A DNA stretch of 64,000 nt from Owenia fusiformis (GCA_903813345.2 CAIIXF020000007.1:15670714-15734713), one strand, 5' to 3'; counted from the stretch's first letter, positions 12,601-27,600 are shown. Notes: generated by a model from the sequence alone, not told the origin. A program made the numbers and translations.

Positions 12601-15600
12601 ACTGATGAATTTCTCTGCCAGTCTATGTACTTCCATACACTTGCCCTTGGGATTTGGTTTTCATTTAGGGGATAGATATTTGCACTCAATATTCATAATT
12701 GAGCTGCAAATCCAAAGATTCCGTCAATTTTATTTTAGAGTTGATGATAAAATAAGTTAAATTAGTCTGGAGAAAACTCAATGTTATAAATATTCCCCTT
12801 AGAATAATGAATGAAAGCCATATACAGGTAAAAAAAAACACTCTCAGTTTTGGTAAGATGTTGCTCATGCTGATGTGATTTAGCTAATTCTCCCTGCCTG
12901 TATTAAAAAAGATATCAGTGATAAAGATACTTTCTTGCCTCTAGACTGGATTAATGTCAGAGTGGATTGTTACATCAACTATTCTGGTTGAATAAATCCC
13001 TAAAATGATGAAAACATGATTATCACAAAGTCTACATAATCTTATTCACAAATATGGACCAAACACTCACTTTCATACTTTAAGCTCTGTTTTATGCTAT
13101 CCTGCACATAGTACTCTTGTGTATGCTCTAAATTTTACATCAAATCAGGGAATTGAATAGTTTCTTCATTTCCACTCTTGCATACAAAACAGGAAAGCTT
13201 CCATATACATAAACATTTGGGAATTTTATAACTTTTTATTCTGAATGTGTGATATCAACCAGTTCACTCAATGCATCACAATATTAATGAAACATCAAAT
13301 GCTTTATTTTTCTGTTGGATGACAAATAACAACCAAATAAACAGCAAATATGCAACATGCTATGGTTGCTAAAATTCTAATCATGTTCTCTACAATGATT
13401 TTGTCTTAGTCATAAACTATTTCTGTGGGTTCAGTGTAAATCAATCTCTTTTTCAAGAGTTATAATTCTATGTAACATAATTATGATAATTCAAAAATAT
13501 AACATTTTGTTATATAAACAAAACAAAACAAAAAATAAAACATACAAACAAATAAACAAATAAACCAGATATGGCTTAAAATGTCACCACTTAATATTGT
13601 TACAGTCTCCAAAGTTTTTGTGACGGTGGTTGGCAGTTGGTAGTTTGTGGTTGGTGTGTGGGATCTATAACAAATGGCAGGTGATGACATTTCACATTTT
13701 AATGCCTTGTTATTATCTATTGCTCTGTGCATGGTTTCAGATGGTGGTGTTGAGCTGAGACAAGTCTATGTGGAAGGACAGCAGTCTACTGCCATACAAA
13801 ATGGAACAGAACTTGACATACAAGAGGAGGAAATTACTATCAAGAAAACAGTCCACACGGAGGAAAGTTCCGTGATCACCACTTCTGAGGAGGGAATGAG
13901 AAAGGTAGGAGACTAACTGAATTTTGACGTATTTGAGATCTTGATTTAATGTTTGTTTTTATGTATTTTTGAATAAATGAGATTATATAGAATTGTGTCA
14001 GCATGTTTTTCTCCTTTCCTGTTGTATAAGTAAAATGCATTATTGTACTAATTTAAAGTGAGAATCAGAGATGTAGGGGTGACATAATTGCAACAGTATT
14101 TCTCAGTGTGTTTTTACCATCCAAAATGTCTTCTCACAAAGAACCATTGTACAACTTATATATTTTCAAATGATTAAAATTTTAGAGTTATTTGTCAATG
14201 TAGAAAGTAGAAATATACTAAAATAATAAATATCTAGGTACAATAATTTGTATGAAAAACATTTTGAGATATTTAGTTAATGATGTCAAGAAAGTAAGAG
14301 TGATTTGCTATACTAAATTTTGGAAAATTTTGTTTACCATCTCTGATTCTCCCTTTAACACTACCATTTCTTGAATACTATATATATGTACTGTCAAGTG
14401 TTCCAACTAAAACTCAGTGAATTATTTTCAAAATGATGATTTGATTGATTGTGGTCATTGGTTTTAATTACCTTGTTTTGTGTCTGCATCTCCTGTTGGC
14501 TTGTTTTAGCGTGAAGAGACAATAATCATCAATGGAGACATTTCCACTGAGGAAAAAGTTAAACAAGATGAACAAGATTCTGTCAGAGCAAGAACTGATG
14601 TATCAGTGGATGAATCAACAAACTCCAAAGATGAATCAGACGGCCTCAAAATCCAGGCAGATGTAGATGTGGATGAGCAGAAAAAGCAGTCGGCAATAGA
14701 AGCTTTAGATGCCTTGGTCCTTGCCACAAGTGAGGAGTCCAAGGGGACTAAAGACAATAAAGAAGACAATTTGAAACTAACAACTAATGTTGACACTAAT
14801 GAAACATCAGTTAACAATGTAAATGACCAAGATGATAATCAAAAAATTACTGCTGATGTTGATATAGATGAATCAAACAAGAAGAATACATCTGATAGTC
14901 TCAGGATAACTGCTGATGTTGAAACAGATGAAACAAAGAAGAAGGATGCTATTGATGCCCTTGATGCACTCGTGTCTTTAACCACAGATGAACAGAAATT
15001 CCATCAACAAGATGAGAGCATCACTGCTGAAATAATTGAAGAGACTACTGATAGACAATCTAATGAAGTTACAGAAAGTCATGTTAGTGAAACAGTCACT
15101 GTCAATGAAGTCCAACAAAAGATATCTGCCATGAGTGAAGAGAAATCTATTGTCATAACATCAGAACATGTTGTGGAATCTAGTAGGAAAGAAGTGAACT
15201 CTGAAGTAGTGAATGAATCAGTAACTGAGGACTCTACCACAAAGAGAAAGTTCTCAATGACAGCTACTGAAAAACATATGAAGGTTACCCAGGAGACTAC
15301 AAGCAACAAGAATAATGCAGGATTTGAATCTGCTATTGCTAATGAAAAACTCACTGAAGACGCAGCAACTGAGAAAATAACCATGCAAGCAAGTGAGAAG
15401 ATGCTACACGTTGCTTCAGAATCCACCAAGGAATCAGCAAAGAAAGACATTGATGTACAACAAGGTAGCCTCACTCCAGTAGAGGAGAAAACAAATTTTA
15501 ATTTTATTGCTATAACAACAGAGGAAAAATCTGTTCAACAGCCAGAAGAGATAACAGAGGAGAAAAAGATGGAGTTTGCCATAGAGGAAGCTCTCAGTGG

Positions 15601-18600
15601 TATTGTTGACAATGGAAATCTGGTGTCACATGTGGAAGTGACCACCAAAGAGGAATCCTTAATTCATGTGTCAGAGGATACCACTGTGTCTCAGTCAACT
15701 GACTTAGTTGAGGATAATGCTACACAGGGGGAGGAAGACACAATGATTAAAGAACTAGATGAAGACAAGGTGAGTAAGTGGACTAGCAATGGTGAACATC
15801 CCATTAACTCTTATCAGATTGCCGTAAAGTATATTCACACAATTGACCTATTCCAGTGTCTACTGATGGATATACTCATCTAAACACATGTATTTGAAAA
15901 ATAGCAGATACAACACATTCAAATCTGCTAAGTTGTAATTAATAACCTAAGACAGAACAGTCTGTGCTTTAACAGTCTGTACTTTATTTTTGACCTTGAT
16001 TACCTTGACAGGTGTGTTCCTTTTAATGACATCACATCCACATACCTTCCTAGGTACACATGACATTGGGTCTTATTAACTCACACAAATACACTTGTTG
16101 TACTTATGGTATTTTAGAATAATCAAAACTTATAGTTGCCAAAGTATCATCTAATTATTGTAAATTCATGAGAATAAATTAAAACATCAGTTACCAATTC
16201 TTCTGGTGAAGATAAGAACTATAAGAAACTTTTTGTGTTCAAGTCAAAGATTGGTTTGGTTTGGTTTTAAAATCATATTAAATCATTATGATCTACACCA
16301 ATTAAACTGGCTCTCTTCTACTGAGAATATCTCACTATGTGTTAGATTGGTATTTTATTTGTATGAGTAAGTAAAAAGAATGTAATTGTGACAGCATGTT
16401 TTCCATTTCCTTTTTGTGTAAATATAACACATTCCTTATATATTTACTAATTTAACAGACTTTTTGAGACTAAAGTGATGTCCTTTACCCAATTGAAACT
16501 TTTTAAAATGGATGGTTTGACATGTTACATATGGGAATATGCATCTCTTTTGTTGGCCTTCTTTTAGCGTGACGAGACAGTAATTATCAATGGGGACATT
16601 TCCACTGAAGAAAAGGTGAAGCAAGATGCCCTAGAAGCTCTCAAAGCCCTAGCAGATGTCACAGTAGATGAATCCTCCACCTCTAAAGATGATGCAGATG
16701 GCCTCACTCTCCAAGCAGAGATAGATGTGGATGAGCAAAGGAAGCAGTTGGCTATAGAAACATTAGAGGCCTTGGTCATTGCCACAAGTGAGGAGTCTAA
16801 GGGGTCTTCAGAGGAAGATGTCCCAGAGATCACCGTGGAGACGGTCACTAAACCATGTCTTGTAGAGGGACCAGGGGACATTACAGTCAAAGAGGGAGAA
16901 ACAATCACAATAACATGCAAAATCTCAGGTCAGTCAGTCTTCACTGAAAACTTAAATCTTTTGTTCCCAACCTTTAAATTCAACAGTGATCATCCCAGTA
17001 TTGAAGCAATTAGGTACTCACCAAGTTGACAATTTGGAAATAACCCTTGGTCAAACGAATGCAAATTTGAAACTCATTTGTATTTGTATCTAGCTGAGAA
17101 TGAATTCACCATATCACACCCTTTTTGGTGAGAACCTGTCAAATGAGGCTCATATCACTGCACCATGCAATGAAAGAATGATTCATCAAGTCAGGTGGAG
17201 TTACCTGTGTAGATGATATTTTATTTTCTCAAAAGAAATGTGATCAATTGAAAGTGTTATTAAAAGCACAGTGGAAAACATGATTTAATTTCACATGTTT
17301 GATTCACAAAGGAATATATACAACTCCTTTCTCAATGATATCCACATGTATATGTGCAAAGTTAGCATGGCTGGTTGAGCTATCATTTGGGATGCTTTAA
17401 GGTTGTTAAAACATACTTTGCGGTTGATTGATGTGGCTGCTGTCTTAGCACTCCTGTTCAAACAGCCAGTTACATGTTAACTTATCTCATTATTATGGCG
17501 AATAAATATATGTCAAGAAAGAATGAAGCTAGTTTTTTCCGACAGTGAATATTTTTAGATTTGTAGCGAGTACAGAGTAGTAAAACCTAGAATTCTGGAA
17601 TGTATAAGTCGATGCAAACTAACCTAATTGCGTTCAAGGTAGATTGATATATCTTAATAATTGCGAAGCAGTTCTCATGTGCAAATGGTTTCTGCTGATT
17701 CTCTGCGGGATTTTATAAACTTGGTGCAATTAAATTTTAGAATTCTTAAATCACTGAAGAGAGTAGATTATTTATCTTAAAGCACTTCTCTTGCTCTTGA
17801 CATGAATTGATAAATGTGAAGCAGTATGGCATACAAAGATATTCACCACTCAGTAAAAATGGGAAAATTTCCTTTTGTGAAAACTGACCCAAAGGAGATC
17901 TAGACTGGCCTTTCATTGGCCCATGTTCTTGAAAAATTCCTTTTTCATCAAAAGTTTCTCCTGTACATGTACATGCCCATAACATCTGATGAAGTGATTT
18001 TTTATGTCAATTCTTAGCAAAAATTTTAATCCTATATTCTCAGATACCAAAATACTTTGACTTTGAATTGTGACTTTAAATTAATATAGTGAAAAAGAAC
18101 AGAAAATTGCAAAACACCTCACATAAAATTATGAATGAGCTATTTAATTGTAGGAGAATTTTATGAAAATCTCATATTTAAATTTGAAACCCATAGATAG
18201 TGATAAAGGTGATGATAAAAAGATAAGAGAACCAAATCAACCATATGAGAAAACCGCCCAAAACAATATACATGAATTGATTTACAGGCATCCCACCACC
18301 TGAGGTATGTTGGTTCAAACATGGGGAACTCCTGAAGTCTGCAGACAGAGTCAGTGTTACACACAAGGAAGATACCTATACCATAACAATCATCAATGCA
18401 AGAGGGGAAGACACTGGGGAGTATACTCTCACTGCAACTAACCCTGATGGCAACATATGTGTGGTCATCAGTGTTCATGTGGAGGAAGAGGAGAAGAAGT
18501 AAGTATATTTACTAACCTTACACATTTATACTTCCTTAGTCAGTGTTAATCAAATTAGCCCATGAATGGTTGATATTGTATCTTGTAGGTATTTTAGGGT

Positions 18601-21600
18601 TGTGTATCAGACCATTGTAGTACTGTATTGTGAATCACTATATTGTGACATATTTTGACATTTGAATGTACTTTTATTGTATTATGATTTTGAACATCTT
18701 TCTTTCTATAGGGTTCCTGAAGAGGACCTGCCTGAATTTATAAGCAAACCTGCCTCTGGGTCTGTATTGGAGTTTGACAACATCAAATACTCTGTTGTTA
18801 TAAAAGGTGAGCAGCCATGTCTAAATATAGTATATGGAGGTAACTGTTGAAAAAAAGAACTATCATTGGTGATTCATGATGTCAGTAGGTTGACTTCTGT
18901 GTTTAAATAAATATGATTTTGTTCAGTTTTGAAGCCCATGCCATTGAGAATATTGTGTTAAGGATTCAGAGTTTCCAATGGTATATCACATTTGATATCC
19001 TTAAATAAAGCAGTTTTTATTTATTTGAATACAATCAATATACAATGCAGCTGTAAAAGAGAGTACTGAATCACGCTTGTATTTTTCTATTTCCTCATCT
19101 AGGTGATTCTGACATTGTGATCAAATGGTTCAAAGATGGGAGTGAACTAAAGCATGGGTTCCATGTTAAGATGTACACACGTGGTGAAAGACATTACCTG
19201 GAGATTCCCCATGCCTCTCTAGCTGACAGTGGGGAGTTTACTGTGACAGCTGAGAATTCCGCTGGAGCCATCTTCCATGCATGGAACCTGGTTGTCCATG
19301 AAGAAGCCATTGAAGGTAAGACTTCTCTTGAATGATAGCATGCCTTGTACATAATAAATATACTCAATCAACTTAATTAATCCCAATGAGCAAATTATTT
19401 CTCTGTTAGGAAAAAAAGTTTTCTAAATCCATGTACACATCTGAGTTAACATGTAAAATCTATTTATTTAAGCCTTCATAATAATAAGGGAAATGCATGT
19501 TAATGCTGTTTTAATAATCAAACAATCTCTAATTATTTCTAGACACTGGGACTGAGGCAGAAACCACTGATGGGCATACAGAAGACATTGGATCCTCCAC
19601 TGCTGATGATCTCGCAATTTTGGACAGATTGGAGAACCAGATCTCAGCTGAGTTGTCCAAGATGGAGGAGAGAGATGAAGATGGTATGCTGTTCAAAGAG
19701 TTTATTGTCATAGAGAGCCACATGGATGTGGTGAAGAACATCAGCTTTGATGAGGATGATGTTGTGGAGGTCATGGACACAGATATAAAGGAGAAGTGGT
19801 TGGTTAGAAAGCAGGATGAAAAGAATAAGGTATGGGAGGATTCTATCATAATGTTTTTTTGATTTATTGCAGTAATTAATTTATCAGTTGAAGATTGCCC
19901 TGCAGTACAGTATTTACTAAATACTGTACTGCAGGGCAATATTCAACTGATAAATACTATTTCGTATTTATTAGTATTTAGTATGGGCTGTTTAGGGGAA
20001 CAGTGATCACAGACTTATCTTCAAATGCAAACTGGAAATATTGTGGAATGGTTCTATAGCTTTAATAGGGATAAGTTTATCTACCTTCCTATCTGTCCAA
20101 TCTCACCATATACATGTATGGTCTACCTCAACAGCCTCATATGTCATATTTATGGAATTCTTACGATTTTACCTACAGTGGCTCAGTGTATTTGTTGTTG
20201 TCTTATAGATTGGCTATATCCCTGTGTCAAAGCTAAGGAGCAAGTATTCAATGTATTTCTTCCTTATAGATTGGCTATATCCCTGTGTCAAAGCTAAGGA
20301 GCAAGTATTCAATGTATTTCTTCCTTATAGATTGGCTATATCCCTGTGTCAAAGCTAAGGAGCAAGGATTCAATGTATTTCTTCCTTATAGATTGGCTAT
20401 ATCCCTGTGTCAAAGCTAAGGAGCAAGTATTCAATGTATTTCTTCCTTATAGATTGGCTTTATCCCTGTGTCAAAGCTAAGGAGCAAGTATTCAATGTAT
20501 TTCTTCCTTATAGATTGGCTATATCCCTGTGTCAAAGCTAAGGAGCAAGTATTCAATGTATTTCTTCCTTATAGATTGGCTATATCCCTGTGTCAAAGCT
20601 AAGGAGCAAGTATTCAATGTATTTCTTCCTTATAGATTGGCTATATCCCTGTGTCAAAGCTAAGGAGCAAGTATTCAATGTATTTCTTCCTTATAGATTG
20701 GCTATATCCCTGTGTCAAAGCTAAGGAGCAAGGATTCAATGTATTTCTTTCTTATAGATTGGCTATATCCCTGTGTCAAAGCTAAGGAGCAAGTATTCAA
20801 TGTATTTCTTCCTTATAGATTGGCTATATCCCTGTGTCAAAGCTAAGGAGCAAGTATTCAATGTATTTCTTCCTTATAGATTGGCTATATCCCTGTGTCA
20901 AAGCTAAGGAGCAAGTATTCAATGTATTTCTTCCTTATAGATTGGCTATATCCCTGTGTCAAAGCTAAGGAGCAAGTATTCAATGTATTTCTTCCTTATA
21001 GATTGGCTATATCCCTGTGTCAAAGCTAAGGAGCAAGGATTCAATGGAGAAGGAAAAGGAGAACAAGCTGAAGGAACTCTCCTCTGGATTAGAAGGTGTG
21101 TACATATAAATTGTATAATATTAGCACAAGGGGTAACATTTGAGAACATAAAGCAATTTGAGTATTTGAGCCTGTTGGCTGGGAGAAAGGACAAGTGAAT
21201 TAAGATTTTTGGTACAACTACTATAAAAAATACTATTATTGCAAGATGAACAAACTGTTGTAACTGTCAAACATTTTAAGAACAGATGGGAATATTTTTT
21301 TATAAATAGTTTCATTTTATATTGTAGCTAATATTTTTAATATAATGGGTAGATCACTTTATAGCAGCATGATATGTTAGAAAGTGAGTAAATCATCTAG
21401 TTAAATATGTTATATTCACTGTTGTACATGAAATTATTTTTTATATTTACAAGGTGCATTAGATCAGAATTCACTCAAACCAAATGAGTTAGAGTCTCCT
21501 GAAAAATCTCCAGAATCCAGACGTCGTGGCAAACTTTCCCGTTCTCCCAGTAAACGTCTCAGCTCTACGGAGAAGGAGGATTCAGATGAGGACCTTGAGA

Positions 21601-24600
21601 TCTTTGGCAAGGTAGGTTTGAATTCATTAGAACATCCTGTAAATAAACATCACAAATATAATATGATAAATATATTATGCTGCAGTCAATTTTCAAAATA
21701 TTGATGGGAATTGAGATTCTTATCGGGCACCCTACATGTAGTTCTATATTAGATGTATGTTGATAAGAAATCTTGAATTTTTTATGCCATAATTATTTCC
21801 ACTCTGCATTTCAGAGTTTCCCTGTGTATGTTGCAATATCAGACTACACTCCCCCTGCTAGTGAGAAAGAGGGGATCAAGCTGACAGAAGGGCAGTTTGT
21901 ATGTGCCTTAGATACTAGGAGTAGAGATGAGTGGCTGGTGAGAACCAAGCCAAGCAAGCTCAACCCTGCCAAGCAAGGATGGGTCCCCTCAAGTGTACTT
22001 GAGAAAAAGGAGGGAGGCGGGCATGTGGATAGGTGAGTTAATTTTCAATAAAGTCATATGGAAAAACAATATGCACAATAGAGTTGGTATCTCAAATACA
22101 CACCTCTTACATGAATCTTTTCAGGCGGTCTACCAGGGAAGTGGTTAAAGAGGATATCATACAGATAACAAACAAGAACCAGGAATCTATGGTAAAGCGC
22201 CGCTACACCCTCACTGAGCTGATTGAGACAGAGAGGGACTTTGTCAAAGATGTAGAGTTTACCATGGATAACTACCACAAACTTGTGGAATCCAAGGAAC
22301 TGCCTCAAGAACTTGTTGGTAAGTGCATTGGTACACTGTATGTTTCTTGATCCTTCCACTTAGTCATTTTGTGAACCCAAGACTTTTATAATGAGGTGAA
22401 TCCATGTTTGTTTTATCTTCCCATACCTTTAAAAGGTTACTAAAAGTAAGTCTTTCTGGCTGCTGTCTAACCTATATTGGAAATCTCCAATCACTTAAAA
22501 AGTCTTAAAGGCCTCAAGGAAAGTTTTAACCGCTGGTAATTGTAAAACATCTTTGTTTAAACCTTCCTTTGTTTGGTCAATAGGTAGTGAGGAAGTAATA
22601 TTTGGAGGTCTACCCCAAATCTATGAATTCCACAATGAGAACTTCCTCCAGGATCTAACACAGTGTACATCAGATCCCTCTAGTGTTGGCAAGACCTTCA
22701 TCAAGTGGAAAGATGAGTTTGAGAAGAGCATACCATATGTACAGAACAGGAACCCTGCAAATACACTGTTAGACACTGATCAGACTAGATCGTTCTTTGA
22801 TGTAAGTATACAACTATCCCAGACTTTTAAAGGATATCTGACTAAGCATTAAAAGCAGAAGGCCAAATAATGTAGATTAAATAAGGTCAACTACATGTAT
22901 GTAGATTTTCGGTCATTCTGCCAATGAGTGGTTTCCATAATTACGCTTTTGTAATTGTAACCATGTGCAAATTACATTTTGTCATATCAATAATTTTTTT
23001 TTATATCTTTGCATATTATATAATATTGAAAAATGATTCACTTCCAAATTTCTTTTCTTTCATAGGAGTATAACAGGTCAATTGGAAGCCCTGAGGTGAC
23101 AATAGAACAATCTCTTAACAAGCCAGTAGCCAGACTGGAACGCTATCAGGTCTTGCTGAAGGACTTTGTGCGGTACACCTCACGTGCTGGGGAGGAGACA
23201 CAGGAGATAGATGAAGCTATTAAGATGCTAGCTAATGTTCTTAGAGAGGGAGATGATCAGTATTTGCTAAGCAAAATAGATGGCCTACCAGGGGACTTAC
23301 AGCTTGGACAATGCATAAGACATGTAAGTTGACTCAATATTTTCCTGTAGTACATGGATATGTAGGACCATACCTGTTGCTATGGTAATTTCATAATTAT
23401 ATGCTGTACATGTGTTGCTAAGATGACCTGATACATGTACATATATTACTATGGTAATCTGATACATGTTGGAGTGTGTTGTCCATACAATGTATGTTGC
23501 TATGGTAACTTGATACATTTATGCTGTGCAATGTTTGTAGGAGGACCTTTTACTATGGGACACAGCAGACACATCAGGAAGAGGAAAGGAGAGAGTTGGT
23601 TTCTTGTTAGATGACAAGTTACTTCTTGTAAAGAGGAAGAAGCCAGAGACAGATCAAGAAGGACCCTCCTTCCAATTTAAGTCAGTCGTGGATGTGAGTA
23701 AATACTTAAATAATTATATTATTTAAGTTACAAATTTTCTCTGGATCTTAAAACCTTCGAAAACGTCCATGTTTATGTACATCCTTCAATATTTTGTAAT
23801 TCATATTTACTGGATATGTGTTATTTTTCTCAAATGTATTTTGCAGATTAATGATATCCAGTTGAATGACTTTGTTCTTGATGATGAGAAGCGCTTTGAG
23901 TTGTGGTATGCAACTTCCACCTCTGAGAAGATCACTTTCCAAGCTATCAATGTCTATTCTAAACATGCCTGGTGCCATGATATTAGAAAGGCTATGAAGA
24001 AACTTGGTAGGCTATATGAATAGATATTGTTTTCTGGTTTCTAGGGGTCGCTTCATGTCGCTTCATGTATTTTATTTACAGGGTTGGTCGATAATTTTAA
24101 ACTTTTTCTAGCTTGGTCCCTTATTAATTTTTAAAGAGACCTGACACATAACAAGTATTGAACAAGGTGAGTGAATTTGCCATAAAACAACATACATTCT
24201 GTTATCATTATCATTATAGATTTAATACTGTTAAATCTTTGAACGCTTTCACATTTTTACATGCTCACCCTCTATACATATCTGTAGGCATTGATGAGAC
24301 AGACATCCCTGTGGAACTGCAAGAGGAGGCTATTATGCGCCAAAAGTCTCCCCCAGTGGCCAGCCCCAAGAAGAGATCACCCCCTGCGCAACCAAAGATA
24401 GATGAGGCTTCAGAGTCTGAGGGAGGCTTCAGAATTACTGCCACTAGTGATACCAATGCTGAAGGTATGACATTAAAATTAAAGCAAAACACGATCTAAT
24501 GTACAAAGTAATGTGTCACAATAGCAATGTCCAACATCCTCCTCCACTCATAGGGAACCGTTATCACAATTAAAAACTACAAGATCAAGGGTGTTCATAC

Positions 24601-27600
24601 CAGGGTTTCAGATGAAGGTCAAAACATGAGTGTTGCAATTTATCATATTGGCATTCAGTTCATTGCCCAATGGGCAACTGTTTTCAAATCTATTGCCATA
24701 GTATAAACTGGTTGCCATTGGCAGACAGACAGCTTTGAATTTCGAACACATTTTCATTCATACTGTAATAAGTTAGTTTGATAAAATGTTTTTATTAAGG
24801 ATAAATGCAATATCATATTTGCGTTCCTTGTAATGTTCTCTGGTTCTCTACTGGTGTATGTCATACATTACGCTTATCTGAAATTATTATTTTCAGAGTA
24901 TTTCACAATGGACTCTTATGACAGTGATGTGAGTAGTTACCATACTGCAACTGAGATGGAGGAGCAAGGGAAACCTATGTTCAAACAGAAAATCAAAAAG
25001 CTTATCTGTCAAGGTAAGAGATTTTGTTTTAGATTGAACAGAGGAATTACTAAGAATTGATTTCATACCTAGAATCCATTGAATAATTATGATAATTATA
25101 ATTTTAGAGATCCAGATCTGATATCAAACATGTTATATTATATTTGTGTAGGCTCAAATGGAGAATAGAAAACTGTTATTCATAACTGCAAAATATCATC
25201 AATTAGTTAACTTTTTGATTTATATTTAACAGAAGGGGAAACCGCAAGGTTTGAGTGTGTGACATTCGGTCAGCCTCAACCTGAAGTTCAATGGCAGACC
25301 AATAGAGGCCCTGTAGAAACATCTGATGCTTACCAGTGTGAAAATAAGGGGGATGAATTCTCTCTCACAATCAAGGAAGTGAATAAAGAGGATGCTGGTC
25401 TTGTCACTGTCAAGGCAACTAATAAGTTTGGTTCTGCTACCTGCAATGCTGAACTCACTGTCATTGAAGGTATATTTGCATTTATGTCTCTGATGATTGG
25501 TTGATATTATGTATTTAAAGGATACCTTATAAATTCAGTATATGTATTATCCATTAATGGCTAATTTGTAATGATTAAGCAAACACAACAATGAGAAATA
25601 TTATGTGACACAACTGAACATTTGAAATGGTTAAAGTAAATGTACATGTCTAATTTTTTGTTGAACCTTTTTCATGAAACAGCTCAGATTTTGAAACTGT
25701 TAAGTAGTTGCTGGAAAAATATTTCAGCTCCTGTAATAGAGAGATCAGTAAAGCCAGAATTCACCGAGACCATTGAAGATCTTCCTGATGTTGCCCAGGG
25801 CACAACTGCTGAATTCAAGGTCAAGGTCAATGCCTTCCCTGATGCTGATATTTCATGGTATGTGTAATTTTGGTTTAACTTATTGGGCAATTTTTTAATC
25901 ACAATGGTTAAGGAGCAACATTTAAGGAATTCAAAGACACTAATATTTTAATGAACAAAGCAATAACACACAATTCACATTAAGTCCTATAGTATGAATC
26001 TATATTTCAATTTATGTAATCTATGTTTTAAATTTCTTTTCTGGGTTTATATCATTTTTGATGTTGAACAAATATTGTTTAATTAATTTCCGTATTCTGT
26101 ACTTCATTTTGTGTGAAGGTGCAAAGATGATGTGTTGCTCAAAGAGGATGAATCAGGTCACTTTACTTTCTCCCATGAGGAAGATGTGTACTCCTTGAAG
26201 ATACAAGATGTGACCCCTGAAGATTCAGGGACCTACACCTGTAAAGCAAAGAACGAACTTGGAGAGGATAGTACAAGTGCATCTCTCACTGTGAAAGGTA
26301 CAAACTATGAAATAACTAAAGCAAATTATCACGCTTACATATATTTAAATTAGTTTTTAGAACTTTTTTTACACCATCTTATGTGATTATTGGTATTGTA
26401 TGCATTTTAGCTGGATTAAAAGAACAAGAAGTGACACAATGCCTTTATATAAGTATAAAAATATATTGTTGTTGCTGCAGATGCAGATATATTGATAAAC
26501 ACATGATGTGTCATTGTTTCAGCTGAATTAAAGGAACAAGAAGTGACACCTGAATTCAGTGAGAAACTTGAGGACATCAAAGATGTAGAACAGGGAAAAG
26601 CTGCAGAGTTCAGAGTGAAAGTCAAAGCCTTCCCTGATGCTGAAGTTTCATGGTACATACATATTTGATATCAATGGATTTGCCTTTTTGCTTTAAATAG
26701 GGATTTTTAGCAGGAATGCAAAGTCTTTAATCTTGATTTTAAAGAGTAAAGGTAACAATTAATCTATGTTACTATACATTGTTAACCTGATTTCAGGAAT
26801 TATTTAGGGCTTTGTCTTGTAAGTTGTAAGTCTGTTAAAGGACCTTAATATACTGGCCCATTATGTTGCAGGTGCAAAGATGATGTGTTGCTCAAAGAGG
26901 ATGATTCTGGTCATTTTACTTTCTCCCATGAGGAGGATGTGCACTCCTTGAAGATACAAGATGTGACCCCCGAAGATTCGGGGACATACACTTGTAAAGC
27001 AAAGAATGATCTTGGAGAGGACAGCACAAGTGCATCTCTCACTGTAAAAGGTACAAAATATGAAGTAATCAAAGCAACGTATTGGCACTTACAATAGTAC
27101 ATTTTCATTTTTTAGAATTTATTTATTTTTATTAATATTGTATGCATTTTAGCTGGATTAAAAGAACAAGAAGTGACACCTGAATTCAGTGAGAAACTCG
27201 AGGACATCAAAGATGTAGAACAGGGTAACGCTGCAGAGTTCAGAGTGAAAGTCAAAGCCTTCCCTGATGCGGAAGTTTCATGGTACATACATATTTGATA
27301 TCAATGGATTTGCCTTTTTGCTTTATTAGAAGGAATGCAAGGTCTTTAATATGTTACTATAATATAAATCATTGTTAACCAGATTTTAGGAATTCTTTAG
27401 TGCTTTAAGTTTGAGAAGTCTGTTAAAGTTCTATTTTGTACTGGTCCACTATGTTGTAGGTGTAAAGATGATGTGTTGCTCAAAGAAGATGATTCTGGTC
27501 ATTTTACTTTCTCCCATGAGGAAGATGTGTACTCCTTGAAGATACAAGATGTGACCCCCGAAGATTCAGGGACATACACTTGTAAAGCAAAGAATGATCT

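Larger units (their letters stand above)
8859..13740. other. intron 2 (4.9 kb)
   Basis: No exon was found. It contains a 39-bp minisatellite at 10561-10770 and a degenerate TIR element at 13579-13706, just upstream of the next acceptor. The rest is AT-rich without recognisable features. Confidence 0.7.

Noticed and set aside
14506-15474. Ser-rich minus-strand open frames
   Set aside because: They are antisense shadows of the acidic exons, where GAA/GAT codons read as Ser, Phe and Val in reverse.
20025-20297. Open frames across the 61-bp array
   Set aside because: They read repeated units in shifting frames. The array is intronic up to the last acceptor.
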